NCBI GenBank assembly: GCA_964470965.1
Contig: CAYYIS010000030.1
Coordinates: 1-64,000 of the forward strand
DNA length: 64,000 nt
Source: CAYYIS01 sp964470965
GTDB lineage: Bacteria; JAAXHH01; JABIQT01
Direction: 5' to 3'
The notes beneath the pieces were generated by a model, which made no database searches, had not been told where the DNA came from, and was given only the letters and a program-made list of their open reading frames with translations. The translations under genes and the position numbers were made by a program. Below are positions 1-8,828 of this stretch, piece after piece. The stretch's first letter is position 1, and every line of letters starts with the position of its first letter.

Positions 1-665
1 AGCTGCTGACCTAGAAACTGATCGAGGTTGGGCGTTTGCTTGAGTGCGACCTGAGAGCCGGGTAGGAACGCATCCACCCCGAACAGATCAACCACAAGTC
101 CTCCCTTGATTCGGCGCAGGATCTGACCGTCGACCATCGTTTCAGCTTCATAGGAATCTTTAATCCTATCCCACACTTTCATGAAGTCAGCTTTTTGCTT
201 GGATATCACCAGCTGGCCTTCCTGGTCTTCAATGCTTTCCAGGAACACTTCTATATCCACGCCGACTACAATCTCATCGGGTTCGGTAAATTCGGACATG
301 GGTATGGAACCTTCCGATTTAAACCCGACATCCACGATCACATCACCGCTTTCGATGGCGACCACACGCCCCTGCACGATTTCGCCTTCGGTGATGTCCT
401 TCATGGTTTCATCGTAAAGTGCGATCATTTCCTCGAACTCTTCAAAGGTATATTCACTGGTTTCCGGCTCGTGCCATTTCGGAAATTGAGCGGGTTTCCG
501 TTTAGGCTTGGCTTCCTCGGTTACCACTACCTCTTCTTTTATTTCTTCCACAACTTCTTCCTGTGGGTCCGCTGGCTCCTTAACTTCTGCCGTCTCAGCG
601 GTTTCGACGGGTGACGAAGACTCTTCGAGTGTCTCCTCTTGAGTCTCCTGGGTTTCCTCCGACAT
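1..665 (-). CDS. rpsA: 30S ribosomal protein S1, N-terminal part (cut by the window edge)
   Basis: The frame is open from the ATG at 665 to the left edge, giving 221 visible codons. After an acidic, Glu-rich leader of about 65 residues comes a first S1 (OB-fold) repeat at about residues 93-158 (GEIVQGRVVAIESGDVIVD). A second begins at about 178 (DGQILRRIKGGLVVDL). S1 binds mRNA on the small ribosomal subunit and helps load structured messages. An AAGGAGG ribosome site lies 9 bases before the ATG. The upstream neighbour on the same strand is the pseudouridine synthase gene; the cmk often found between such genes is absent. The Glu-rich leader resembles long-N-terminus S1 proteins. The identification is firm; the repeat number cannot be seen. 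Confidence 0.95.
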   Translation of the reverse strand, partial: MSEETQETQEETLEESSSPVETAETAEVKEPADPQEEVVEEIKEEVVVTEEAKPKRKPAQFPKWHEPETSEYTFEEFEEMIALYDETMKDITEGEIVQGRVVAIESGDVIVDVGFKSEGSIPMSEFTEPDEIVVGVDIEVFLESIEDQEGQLVISKQKADFMKVWDRIKDSYEAETMVDGQILRRIKGGLVVDLFGVDAFLPGSQVALKQTPNLDQFLGQQ

Positions 666-768
666 GAGTACCTGCCTCCTTATGTGGTAAAAATTCGGCC
701 CTTGGAATTAGACATTGCTGAAAAGGACTGCTTTGTCTGAGGCCGCTTAGTAGTGCCAATCGCCAGAT

Positions 769-796
769 CCCCATCCTGTTGATTTTTCAGGTGGGG
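769..796 (-). promoter_or_regulatory. Hairpin in the rpsA leader
   Basis: The arms CCCCA-CCTG and CAGG-TGGGG can pair over nine base pairs with a one-base bulge and a nine-base A/T-rich loop. It lies about 105 bases before the rpsA ATG. No T-run follows on the minus strand, so it is not an ordinary terminator of the upstream gene. S1 is autoregulated through its leader in enterobacteria; a similar role here is only inference. Confidence 0.4.
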
Positions 797-841
797 AGGG
801 TGTTGCAATTACTTGCTCTGCCCATTGAATCCTGAAGCAGT

Positions 842-857
842 TTAATTGTACAATTAA
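842..857. repeat. Perfect 16-bp palindrome TTAATTGTACAATTAA
   Basis: Both strands read TTAATTGTACAATTAA. It sits 32 bp beyond the stop of the pseudouridine synthase gene and about 180 bp before rpsA. The A/T-rich dyad with no loop is typical of a protein operator rather than an RNA terminator. No regulator can be named. Confidence 0.5.
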
Positions 858-889
858 TCGATATTTCCTCTTCAATAAAAATGGCTTCC

Positions 890-1609
890 TTAATCTGTTC
901 CTGCAACAGACCTTAATTCTCTCACTTCGGTCTCCGTCAGGTAACGCCAGCATGAACCCTTGAGACTACCAAGATGGATAGGTCCAACGCGTAGCCGTGT
1001 CAATCCACAGACTTCGAATCCGATATGCCGAAACATCAAGCGGATCTGGCGTTTTCTGCCTTCTTTCACAGTGACCAGAAGCGATGTCTTTCGCCTCGAC
1101 GCGGAATCTATATGAATCTTGGCCGGACCGGTCAACCGGCCGTCGAGCAATATACCCCTTTCAAGACTACTCAACTGATCCGGGCTTGGAATCCCCCTGA
1201 CTTCGACCCTGTATTCTTTTTCTATTTGGTACCTGGGATGGGTTAACGCGTTGCTCAGGGCCCCGTCGTTTGTTATCAGCAGTAACCCATCAGTATCAAA
1301 ATCCAATCGCCCCACCGGGTAAATGCGCTCCGGAATGTCCTTAAGGAGTTCCATCACGGTTTTTCTACCATGCGGATCGGTGACCGTCGTAAGATAGCCC
1401 ACCGGTTTATTCAACATGCAATAAACCGCATGGCGCCGAAGTATCACCATGCGACCGTCAAGCTTCACTTCATCAGATTCCGGATCGACCAGAACACCCA
1501 TTTCTTCCAGTCTGTTACCGTTTACTGTGACCCTGCCGGCCCGAATGATCTCATCGCTTCCTCTGCGGGATGCGATACCCGCCTCGGCGAGGAATTTATT
1601 CAGTCTCAT
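890..1609 (-). CDS. rluB: RsuA/RluB-family 23S/16S rRNA pseudouridine synthase
   Basis: The 239-residue protein has an S4 RNA-binding domain at about residues 2-60 (MRLNKFLAEAGIASRRG) and a pseudouridine synthase core. The core carries the catalytic Asp in GRLDFDTDGLLLITNDG (near residue 103). It isomerises uridine to pseudouridine in rRNA. The ATG at 1609 gives the family-typical MRLNK start; a GTG at 1612 is possible. The gene overlaps the 3' end of scpB by about 14 bases, so the two are translationally linked, and scpA-scpB-rluB is a common neighbourhood. The length suits RsuA/RluB. Which of the family's rRNA sites is modified cannot be read from sequence. Confidence 0.9.
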   Translation of the reverse strand: MRLNKFLAEAGIASRRGSDEIIRAGRVTVNGNRLEEMGVLVDPESDEVKLDGRMVILRRHAVYCMLNKPVGYLTTVTDPHGRKTVMELLKDIPERIYPVGRLDFDTDGLLLITNDGALSNALTHPRYQIEKEYRVEVRGIPSPDQLSSLERGILLDGRLTGPAKIHIDSASRRKTSLLVTVKEGRKRQIRLMFRHIGFEVCGLTRLRVGPIHLGSLKGSCWRYLTETEVRELRSVAGTD

Positions 1610-2228
1610 CACGGTCGAATATCGGCGCGTGGGGTGTCGGGAAAAGCGATTGATCCTCTTCCAGGTCGTGCATTTCCAGATCCCGATCCCGCAACATTTC
1701 TTTCAGTTCATCAATTTTGGGAAGGTCCGTCAGTTTGTTCAACCCAAAATACTTTAGAAACTCATCTGTCGTAGCGTAAAGAATCGGCCTACCGACACCC
1801 GTGCCCCTCCCGGCTATCCTAATGAGACTTCGATCGAGCAGGGTCCTCAGGACACCGTCCACATTCACGCCCCTGATCGCTTCAATCTCAGTCCGGCTGA
1901 TGCGTTGCCTGTAAGCAATAATGGAGAGACATTCCAGGGATGCCTGAGACAACCTCGAAGGGATCCTTCCCCGATACACACGGCTGATCCTGCGGGCATA
2001 TTCCGGCCGCGCCCCGAACTGATATCCGCCGTCAACTTCGACAATCTGAAAGCTTTGGGGCGCTGTAGCATAGGCTGCATTGAGCTCATCGATACACGCC
2101 TTGATGGCGTCACGGTCAAATCCGTCTAAGATCTGACTCATCTCATTCAGGGACAGCGGCATGTCTGAGGCAAACAAGATTGCTTCAATGACCGACTTAT
2201 GGACCACTTCTTCTGTTTCTTCCGACAT
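1596..2228 (-). CDS. scpB: Segregation and condensation protein B
   Basis: This 210-residue ScpB has two winged-helix regions (about residues 10-80 and 90-165). The second carries the family hallmark around SLECLSIIAYRQRISRTEIE and a GRGTGVGRPILYATTDEFL stretch. It binds ScpA and the SMC ATPase to compact and segregate the chromosome. The ATG at 2228 follows an AGGTGG ribosome site, 16 bases after the scpA stop. An acidic tail of about 25 residues extends past the winged helices. Operon context with scpA confirms the call. Confidence 0.95.
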   Translation of the reverse strand: MSEETEEVVHKSVIEAILFASDMPLSLNEMSQILDGFDRDAIKACIDELNAAYATAPQSFQIVEVDGGYQFGARPEYARRISRVYRGRIPSRLSQASLECLSIIAYRQRISRTEIEAIRGVNVDGVLRTLLDRSLIRIAGRGTGVGRPILYATTDEFLKYFGLNKLTDLPKIDELKEMLRDRDLEMHDLEEDQSLFPTPHAPIFDRDETE

Positions 2229-2244
2229 CTATCCACCTGATATT

Positions 2245-2976
2245 CTATGCTTGCTGCCGCACCAGCCAGATATCACCGAGTGTCTCTGACTGCTGGACGC
2301 CTATTTGACGCTGGCGAATAAGTTCCAGTAGCGCAAGGAATGTAACCACAATGTCTTGCCGTGTTTTTACCAGTTCGAATAAATCCTTAAAGAAAACACC
2401 CTCTTTTGTATCAAGGGAATACATAATCGCATCCATTTTTTCTTCGATTGAAACATTTTCACGTTCAATTGTTCGGGCGAGATCATCGTCCGCCCTGTCG
2501 AGAACTCCCTTGAAGGCCCGAATAAGGTCCCAGAGGTTGAGATCGAGTTTGATTTCCTCGACTAAATCTTCTGGACTGATGTCTTCATCGATGTAGTCAT
2601 CAGCTGCCGGTCGAAAAAAAACATCGGTCTGGGCCTCTTCATGTTCCCCCAGAACCGAGGCTCCTTCTTTGAACTGCCGGTACTCCACCAGCCGGCGAAC
2701 CAGTTCTTCCCGCGGATCTTCAAGCTCCTCGTCTTCCTCTATCAGACGCCTTGGCAGCAGCATTTTGGATTTAATACGCAGGAGCGTTGCCGCCATAAGC
2801 AGAAAGTCACCGCCCACTTCAAGGTCGAGGGACTTCATGATATCAAGATACTCAAGGAACTGCTTTGTGATAAGCGCGATTGGAATATCGTAGATATCTA
2901 TTTCGTTTTCCTGAATCAAGAACAGAAGCAGATCCAGCGGCCCATCGAAATTTTCCAGCTTCACCTGATACGTCAT
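2245..2976 (-). CDS. scpA: Segregation and condensation protein A (kleisin)
   Basis: This 243-residue ScpA begins with the diagnostic VKLENFDGPLDLLLFLIQEN kleisin N-terminus and continues with FLLMAATLLRIKSKMLLPR. The C-terminal winged helix lies at about residues 165-235 (VVTFLALLELIRQRQIGV). It bridges the SMC heads and recruits ScpB. It sits 8 bases after the HNH endonuclease gene and 16 bases before scpB, so the three are probably co-transcribed. Confidence 0.95.
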   Translation of the reverse strand: MTYQVKLENFDGPLDLLLFLIQENEIDIYDIPIALITKQFLEYLDIMKSLDLEVGGDFLLMAATLLRIKSKMLLPRRLIEEDEELEDPREELVRRLVEYRQFKEGASVLGEHEEAQTDVFFRPAADDYIDEDISPEDLVEEIKLDLNLWDLIRAFKGVLDRADDDLARTIERENVSIEEKMDAIMYSLDTKEGVFFKDLFELVKTRQDIVVTFLALLELIRQRQIGVQQSETLGDIWLVRQQA

Positions 2977-2984
2977 AGGGTCCC

Positions 2985-3488
2985 CTACCGCAGAAACAGA
3001 TACGGGCGCCAGGCGTGATCACCAACGCCGATAAAATCCCGAATAAAATGGATTCTGGTCGGTTGCCGCGGCTTACGAAGCAGCTCCATGCTGGCCTGAC
3101 TGAGGGTACGGTCTCCCTTTTTGTTATTACAGGCCTGGCAGGCGCAAACCAGGTTTTCCCAGGTATCCTCTCCCAACCTGTATTTAGGAATGATATGATC
3201 CACTGTCATAGGACCTCTGGTGGTGCCGCAGTACTGGCACTGGTGCCCGTCCCGTTTGATCACATTCTTGCGGGAGAGAATGATACCCGTATTGGGGATG
3301 CGGACGTACGCCATTAGACGAACGATACTGGGCAAAATAAAGGATTGGAAAGTTGCATGGATCATCTGATCACGATGCTCTACTATTTCGGCCTTACCCA
3401 GAAACACAAGGACGATCGCCCGCCTGGCGGTACATACGCTCAACGGTTCGTAATTCTGATTCAAAACCAGAACTTGAAGTTGTAGCAT
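2985..3488 (-). CDS. HNH endonuclease
   Basis: The C-terminal half carries an HNH fold. It has CQYCG (zinc Cys pair), the catalytic VDHIIPKYRLG with Asp-His, and CQACNNKKGDRT with a second Cys pair and the Asn of the motif. The N-terminal half (VLVLNQNYEPLSVCTARRAI) is the conserved domain found in many stand-alone chromosomal HNH proteins of unknown job. I chose the ATG at 3488, which begins at the conserved MLQLQVLVLNQNYEPL. A GTG at 3503 would add five residues. It lies just upstream of scpA in the same direction. A housekeeping or repair role is more likely than restriction, since no methylase is nearby. Confidence 0.85.
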   Translation of the reverse strand: MLQLQVLVLNQNYEPLSVCTARRAIVLVFLGKAEIVEHRDQMIHATFQSFILPSIVRLMAYVRIPNTGIILSRKNVIKRDGHQCQYCGTTRGPMTVDHIIPKYRLGEDTWENLVCACQACNNKKGDRTLSQASMELLRKPRQPTRIHFIRDFIGVGDHAWRPYLFLR

Positions 3489-3597
3489 AACCTCGAGTCC
3501 CACCCAAGATTATCGACCTCAGAGAATGTCCAAATCTATCGCTAAAGGTATGTATTGTCAACTACTTTTTCATTTTTCCAAGTTGTTCGGGCGCAGT

Positions 3598-5418
3598 CTA
3601 GGTCGCAGTGAATTCATTAGATCGGCCAGTATCTGTCAACGGCGTCTCTTGCTCTTGATACTGTAACTGATATAATTTAAAATAAATCCCATCTTGTGAG
3701 ATCAGTTCCTGATGTGTACCGATTTCCTGGATCTGCCCCTTGTGAAGAACGACGATCTGATCGGAATTCTGAATGGTAGAGAGACGGTGAGCAATCAGGA
3801 TCGATGTTCTTCCCGTCATCAGTTTTTCCAATGCATCCTGTATCAAAAGCTCAGTTTCCGTATCGATGTTGGAGGTGGCTTCATCGAGCACAAGAATGGC
3901 CGGATCGTATGCCAGTGTTCGCGCAAAAGAGAGAAGCTGACGCTGGCCCACCGAAAGAGTGCTGCCGCGCTCGCTAAGAGTGTAATCGTATCCGTCGGGT
4001 ATTTTCTCTATAAACGAGGAGGCATTGACGTGTCCTGCTGCCTCGACAATTCTATCATCCGATATCTCCTCGTTCCACAGCCTTACGTTTTCGCTTATAG
4101 TACCGGAGAATAGAAAGACATCCTGCAGCACCAGGCCGATGTGCCTGCGCAGGTCTTTCTGACGCATTTCTCGGATATCGACTTCATCCATAAGAATCCT
4201 GCCGCGCTGAACATCATAGAAACGGCAGATCAGACTGATGATGGTCGTCTTCCCCGCGCCAGTGGCACCCACAAATGCGGTTCGCTGTCCCGGCGCGACG
4301 GTAAATGACACATCCCGTAACACCCATTCCTCGTCTTTATAAGCGAACCAGACATTCTGAAATTCTATTTTCCCCTTTAAGGTGTCGATCTCACGTGGTT
4401 CGGGGAGGTCTTCAATTTCGGGCTTTTGGTCGAGCAACGCGAATAACCGCTCTGCAGCCGCCATTGCCGCCTGCATTGTGTTGTACTGTTCGCTCAGATT
4501 ATAGATTGGGTTAAAAAACAACTGCACATACTGTATGAAGGCAATCAGGACGCCCAGAGACAGCGCGTTCTGAACGACCTCCCCGCCACCGTACCAAATG
4601 ATGAGTCCAATGGCAACGGCACTAATGATCTCAACTGCGGGGAAAAATATAGCATAGTATCGAATGGTATGGATGTAGGCATCCTGATGACCGCGATTGG
4701 TTTCCTCAAATTCCTCGAAATTCTTATCCTCACGGTTAAACAACTGCACCACCGACATGCCCGTGATACTCTCCTGTAACGATGCGTTGATGCCGGCTAC
4801 CCATTTACGCACCTCACGGAATGCATCTCGAACTTTCATCCGGAAAATCATGGCGGCCCATAATAAAACCGGTAGCACCAGGAGCGTGATAAGCGCCAGT
4901 TTCCAATCTAACAACATCATGGCGATCATAATGCCTACCAACGTGAATACATCTCCGAAGATATTGACAACACCTGAAGAAAACATCTCGTTCAAGGCTT
5001 CAATGTCGTTCGTCACACGGGTGATTAACTTGCCGACAGGGTTGCGGTCGTAATAAGAAAGCGATAATTTTTTCATATGCCGGTAAACCGCCATACGAAC
5101 GTCAAACATGACGCGCTGACCGGCCATATTGGTCAGATAGATCTGCAGGAAACGGCACAGAAGAATCAAAAGCAACGTGAGGATGTACAATGAGCCCACC
5201 ACATGGAGTCCATCCACATCACCGGAAACGATGTGGACATCGATAGCTGTTTTGGTGAGATACGGCCCAACAAGGCGCAGTCCTGCGACGCCCAGTAAAA
5301 GGAAGACAGAAACGGCGATATGCATTTTGTATGGCCTGAGGTAGGTAAGCAGACGTCTCATCAACTGACTGTCATAAGCGTTACCTGCTATTTCCTCATC
5401 CCTTTCGGCCTGACTCAT
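3598..5418 (-). CDS. ABC exporter half-transporter with intact ATPase site
   Basis: This 606-residue exporter has a six-helix membrane domain (residues 30-320) and an ATPase domain. The ATPase has Walker A GATGAGKT (384-391), signature LSVGQ (488-492) and Walker B ILVLDEATSNID (507-518) with the catalytic Glu. It belongs to the LmrA/MsbA-like multidrug or lipid exporter family. The preceding gene encodes a second half-transporter ending six bases upstream, so the two surely form a heterodimer. The signature LSVGQ deviates from LSGGQ. The substrate is unknown; drugs, lipids or peptides are all possible for the family. Confidence 0.9.
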   Translation of the reverse strand: MSQAERDEEIAGNAYDSQLMRRLLTYLRPYKMHIAVSVFLLLGVAGLRLVGPYLTKTAIDVHIVSGDVDGLHVVGSLYILTLLLILLCRFLQIYLTNMAGQRVMFDVRMAVYRHMKKLSLSYYDRNPVGKLITRVTNDIEALNEMFSSGVVNIFGDVFTLVGIMIAMMLLDWKLALITLLVLPVLLWAAMIFRMKVRDAFREVRKWVAGINASLQESITGMSVVQLFNREDKNFEEFEETNRGHQDAYIHTIRYYAIFFPAVEIISAVAIGLIIWYGGGEVVQNALSLGVLIAFIQYVQLFFNPIYNLSEQYNTMQAAMAAAERLFALLDQKPEIEDLPEPREIDTLKGKIEFQNVWFAYKDEEWVLRDVSFTVAPGQRTAFVGATGAGKTTIISLICRFYDVQRGRILMDEVDIREMRQKDLRRHIGLVLQDVFLFSGTISENVRLWNEEISDDRIVEAAGHVNASSFIEKIPDGYDYTLSERGSTLSVGQRQLLSFARTLAYDPAILVLDEATSNIDTETELLIQDALEKLMTGRTSILIAHRLSTIQNSDQIVVLHKGQIQEIGTHQELISQDGIYFKLYQLQYQEQETPLTDTGRSNEFTAT

Positions 5419-5424
5419 TTTTTC

Positions 5425-7113
5425 TCATTCCAGGTTGTCAATGGCAGTTGATAATAACTGTTTGGCGTGTATACTTGCGTACAATCCTTTTTCCTGAATC
5501 AAAGTGTCATGCGTTCCCCGTGCGATGACCCTGCCTTCATCCAGGACGATTATCATGTCCGCGTCTTTGATGGTTGAAATTCGGTGGGAAACGATTATAC
5601 TCGTGCGGCCTGCCATGAGGGCTTTTAAGCGTTTGAGAATTTCATCTTCCGTGTAGGTGTCTACACTTGAAAGTGAATCATCCAGGATCAGAATCTCCGG
5701 ATCGGTGATCACAGCGCGCGAGATCGCTGTCCGCTGCTTCTGGCCACCGGACAAGGTCATCCCTCTTTCCCCTACCACGGTATCGAACTGATCCGGAAAC
5801 CGCTCTATATCCCTGCGTATCTGTGAAGTTTCTGCAGCTTCTATTATCAATTCCATACCGGCCTCAGGTTTTCCGTACGCAATATTCCCACCAATTGAAC
5901 GGGAGAACAGCAAAGAATCCTGCGGCACCATCCCTATTGATCTCCTTAATACATTCAAAGGCAATTCCCGTACGTCGCGACCATCGACAAAAATTGAATT
6001 TTTCGGTGGGTCATAGAGTCTTGCTACCAGATTCACGAGTGTACTCTTGCCCGACCCGGTAGGGCCTATGATAGCCAAAGTTTTACCCGCCTGCAGATCG
6101 AACGAAATATCATGAAGCACTGGCTCGTTTCCGTAGCCGAAAGTGAGATTTTTAAAAGAGATATCACCTTTTATTTCGTGAGACCCCACGGTACCGCTTT
6201 CCTCACTCATTTCTGGTGGTGTGTCTAACAGCTCGATCATCCGGTGCCAAGAGGCCATGCCTCTCTGTATTACATTTATCACCCATCCGAAAGCCATCAA
6301 CGGCCACATAAGAAACGCGAGATAAGTCTCGAAAGCGACCAGTTGTCCTAGCGTCAGGGTGCTATCTATCACCTGAATCCCGCCGTACCATATCACAACA
6401 ACGCTGCTCATGCCGCCGATGGTGCCCATCAGGGGCCAGATCACGCCCTGGATTTTTATGAGATCCATGCTTCTTGACACGTACTTTTTGCTCGCTTCTC
6501 CGAACTTATCGATCAGTCGATCTTCACGTCCATAGGCCTTCACCACCCGGATCCCAGAGATGCTTTCCTGTGCCATTCCGCTGATATCCGCAATCTGTTC
6601 CTGTACCCTTTTCGACCGCTCGTATAGTCGCTTGCTGAGACGGTTGCTTGACAAGGGAAGTATGACCATCGGTATCAACGCCAGGGCTGTCAGCGTGGGG
6701 TTCATTGTCAGCATGGTGATGACAACAGCTATGAAAACAACGATCGCATCTCCACTGTACATAATGCCGGGACCAAGCAGCATCCGAACGGCCTGCATGT
6801 CGTTGGTGCACCGGGACATGATGTCACCTGTACGCATGGTGTGAAAGAAAGAGGAGGGTAGTTTCTGGATATGCTTGAAGAGATCATTCCGCAGGTCATA
6901 TTCCACTCGCCTGGAAGCCACGCCGAGGGTCTGCCTTACGTAATATTTAAACAACCCCGAAAGACAGACTACTCCGAGAAAGCCGAGCGAGTACCACCAG
7001 AGGGTGACGGCCGCCGGGTCCAGGCGCAGGGAGTCAATGGCGCTCCGTAGGACCTGAGGGGCTGCAAGCAATATCAGATTTGATAGAATGAGGGAGAGGA
7101 AACCAAATATCAT
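5425..7113 (-). CDS. ABC exporter half-transporter with degenerate catalytic site
   Basis: This partner of the downstream exporter gene has a membrane domain (about residues 1-290), Walker A GPTGSGKST, signature LSGGQKQ and Walker B ILILDDSLSSVD. Asp replaces the catalytic Glu in the Walker B. That is the hallmark of the degenerate subunit in heterodimeric exporters such as TM287/288, LmrCD and BmrCD. The first ATG is at 7113, but the frame stays open 18 codons upstream. Those codons encode a credible exporter N-terminus (LKRLIPYLLRYKGT) with no ATG, GTG or TTG. The true start may therefore be an unusual codon near 7153-7165. Confidence 0.88.
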   Translation of the reverse strand: MIFGFLSLILSNLILLAAPQVLRSAIDSLRLDPAAVTLWWYSLGFLGVVCLSGLFKYYVRQTLGVASRRVEYDLRNDLFKHIQKLPSSFFHTMRTGDIMSRCTNDMQAVRMLLGPGIMYSGDAIVVFIAVVITMLTMNPTLTALALIPMVILPLSSNRLSKRLYERSKRVQEQIADISGMAQESISGIRVVKAYGREDRLIDKFGEASKKYVSRSMDLIKIQGVIWPLMGTIGGMSSVVVIWYGGIQVIDSTLTLGQLVAFETYLAFLMWPLMAFGWVINVIQRGMASWHRMIELLDTPPEMSEESGTVGSHEIKGDISFKNLTFGYGNEPVLHDISFDLQAGKTLAIIGPTGSGKSTLVNLVARLYDPPKNSIFVDGRDVRELPLNVLRRSIGMVPQDSLLFSRSIGGNIAYGKPEAGMELIIEAAETSQIRRDIERFPDQFDTVVGERGMTLSGGQKQRTAISRAVITDPEILILDDSLSSVDTYTEDEILKRLKALMAGRTSIIVSHRISTIKDADMIIVLDEGRVIARGTHDTLIQEKGLYASIHAKQLLSTAIDNLE

Positions 7114-7352
7114 GGTTCCCTTGTAGCGGAGAAGATAGGGGATCAGTCGCTTCAGCGAGCCGATAGGTCAAACCTCGATAGTTTCGATGTAAGCCGCATC
7201 ATGTTGCAATCCTATTTTGAGAACGGAAGTATATAGAAATTAAACTACCATATCAAGCTAAAATTCTTACCTTGACTTCGACCTTCCAGCATGATAGTCT
7301 CCAATGAGACTTTGCGGATAAAGCCCGTGTTCCGAAACCGAGGATACTACCG

Positions 7353-8144
7353 ATGTCAAATTTCGAAAAACTGGTATCGATCATGGAGACACTTCGGTCT
7401 GACAAGGGATGCCCGTGGGACAGGGAACAGACCCATGAATCCTTACGGCCGTATCTCATTGAAGAAGCATATGAGGTGCTTGATGCCATCGATACAAAAG
7501 ACGATAATGAACTTAAAATTGAGCTGGGAGACCTGTTGCTGCAGGTCGTGTTTCATGCCCAATTGGCCCATGAAGAAGGGCGGTTTTCCATCGAGGATGT
7601 TTCAGGTGCGGTAACAGAAAAACTTATCAGGCGCCATCCCCATGTTTTTGGTGACGTAAAGGCGGATACATCCGACCAGGTGCTGGAAAACTGGGAAAAG
7701 ATTAAACAGCGTGAGAAGGGACCTGGAAAGAAGTCGGTCCTGGATGGATTGCCGAGTCAATTGCCGGCCCTGTTAAAGGCGTTTCGCATCCAGGAGAAGG
7801 TCTCACGTGTAAACTTCGACTGGCAAGATGTGAAGGAAGTTTTCGGTAAGGTACGAGAGGAGATATCCGAACTTGAAGAAGCGCATGATTCAACAGATCA
7901 GGCGGCGCAGGAGGAAGAATTCGGAGACCTTCTGTTCTCGATGGTAAATCTCGCCCGACATCTAAAAATTACGCCGGAGGATGCCCTTCGATTCACCAAT
8001 GAAAAGTTCATAAAACGGTTTAATTATATCGAAGAGAAAATGGCCCTAAACGGTGAAAGTATGGACGACGCCACAATGGAGCGATTGGATCTTCTGTGGG
8101 AGGAAGCGAAACGACTTGAAACAAAACCGGGCAAACCTGAATAA
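7353..8144 (+). CDS. mazG: Nucleoside triphosphate pyrophosphohydrolase MazG
   Basis: The 263-residue protein has two tandem MazG domains. The first has LIEEAYEVLDAID followed by ELGDLLLQVVFHAQLA (the EExxE...ExxD metal motif). The second has ISELEEAHD and EFGDLLFSMVNLARHL. It hydrolyses NTPs and dNTPs to monophosphates plus pyrophosphate and so cleans damaged nucleotides or tempers ppGpp-linked stress. The conserved RSDKGCPWDREQTHESLRPY segment is typical of full-length MazG. A GAGG ribosome site lies 9 bases before the ATG. It is divergent from the ABC exporter operon and ends 24 bases from the convergent membrane hydrolase gene. Confidence 0.95.
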   Translation: MSNFEKLVSIMETLRSDKGCPWDREQTHESLRPYLIEEAYEVLDAIDTKDDNELKIELGDLLLQVVFHAQLAHEEGRFSIEDVSGAVTEKLIRRHPHVFGDVKADTSDQVLENWEKIKQREKGPGKKSVLDGLPSQLPALLKAFRIQEKVSRVNFDWQDVKEVFGKVREEISELEEAHDSTDQAAQEEEFGDLLFSMVNLARHLKITPEDALRFTNEKFIKRFNYIEEKMALNGESMDDATMERLDLLWEEAKRLETKPGKPE

Positions 8145-8168
8145 GCCTCCTTTTGTTCTTCGCCCATG

Positions 8169-8744
8169 TCAAATATTTCCTTTCTTCAGTTTAAATTTAC
8201 CCCATATGAATGGCACTCCGAGATAGACAATGAGGGTTATGTCAATGTAGTTCTCAAACATCGTGAATTCACGGGCGTAGTGCTCACGATCCCAATAGGA
8301 TACCGGACTTGCGAAACGATAGGTCCAGTTTAACGGGAACAGGAGAAGCGGGCCGTCATCATTGTGTGTGAGAACATCTATTACCGAATGAAGCAGGCAC
8401 GCGCCGAAGAACCAGAACCACCATGAGTCGTATACTTTTGTATTTCCATTTATTTTCCAGAGTGTGACGATTCCTATGATCAGAATCATCGGAGCCTGGA
8501 AAAAGTTGTGTGATACAATCCAATAGGGATCGTTAAAAAACAGGTCGTCGAACAGATGCCGAAACGTTTCTCCGGTTTCCCAATCCAGGACATGATGAAA
8601 GTATACATATCCTCCAACCGACAACGCCAACAACGGTATATCCGGTGCGACGGACCCAAGGTACACCGCGCTTCTTATAATCGGGGTTGAGGGGCAGGCT
8701 TTTTTAAGGGCTGCCGTAATCAGAAAATGAGAGTATGTGCGCAC
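8169..8744 (-). CDS. YdjM/DUF457-like membrane-bound metal-dependent hydrolase
   Basis: The 191-residue protein opens with YSHFLITAAL and continues with YLGSVAPDIPLL. Several membrane helices follow, with LLHSVIDVLTHND near residue 125. The spaced His and Asp residues (SHF, APD, HSVIDVLTH) match the LexA-regulated YdjM family of inner-membrane hydrolases, whose substrate is not known. The start is a GTG at 8744 with GAGG eight bases upstream. It is convergent with mazG across 24 bp. The family assignment is by motif spacing only. Confidence 0.65.
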   Translation of the reverse strand: MRTYSHFLITAALKKACPSTPIIRSAVYLGSVAPDIPLLALSVGGYVYFHHVLDWETGETFRHLFDDLFFNDPYWIVSHNFFQAPMILIIGIVTLWKINGNTKVYDSWWFWFFGACLLHSVIDVLTHNDDGPLLLFPLNWTYRFASPVSYWDREHYAREFTMFENYIDITLIVYLGVPFIWGKFKLKKGNI

Positions 8745-8828
8745 CTATGAATCCTCATATTTTAGAGCTGTCGCACCGTGAAAACATGATAACCTTGAGA
8801 ATTATCCCCGTCCAGAGATTTACGCTGC

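Noticed and set aside
195..614. Open plus-strand frames over the left edge
   Set aside because: They are opposite-strand shadows of rpsA, which has S1 motifs and a strong ribosome site.
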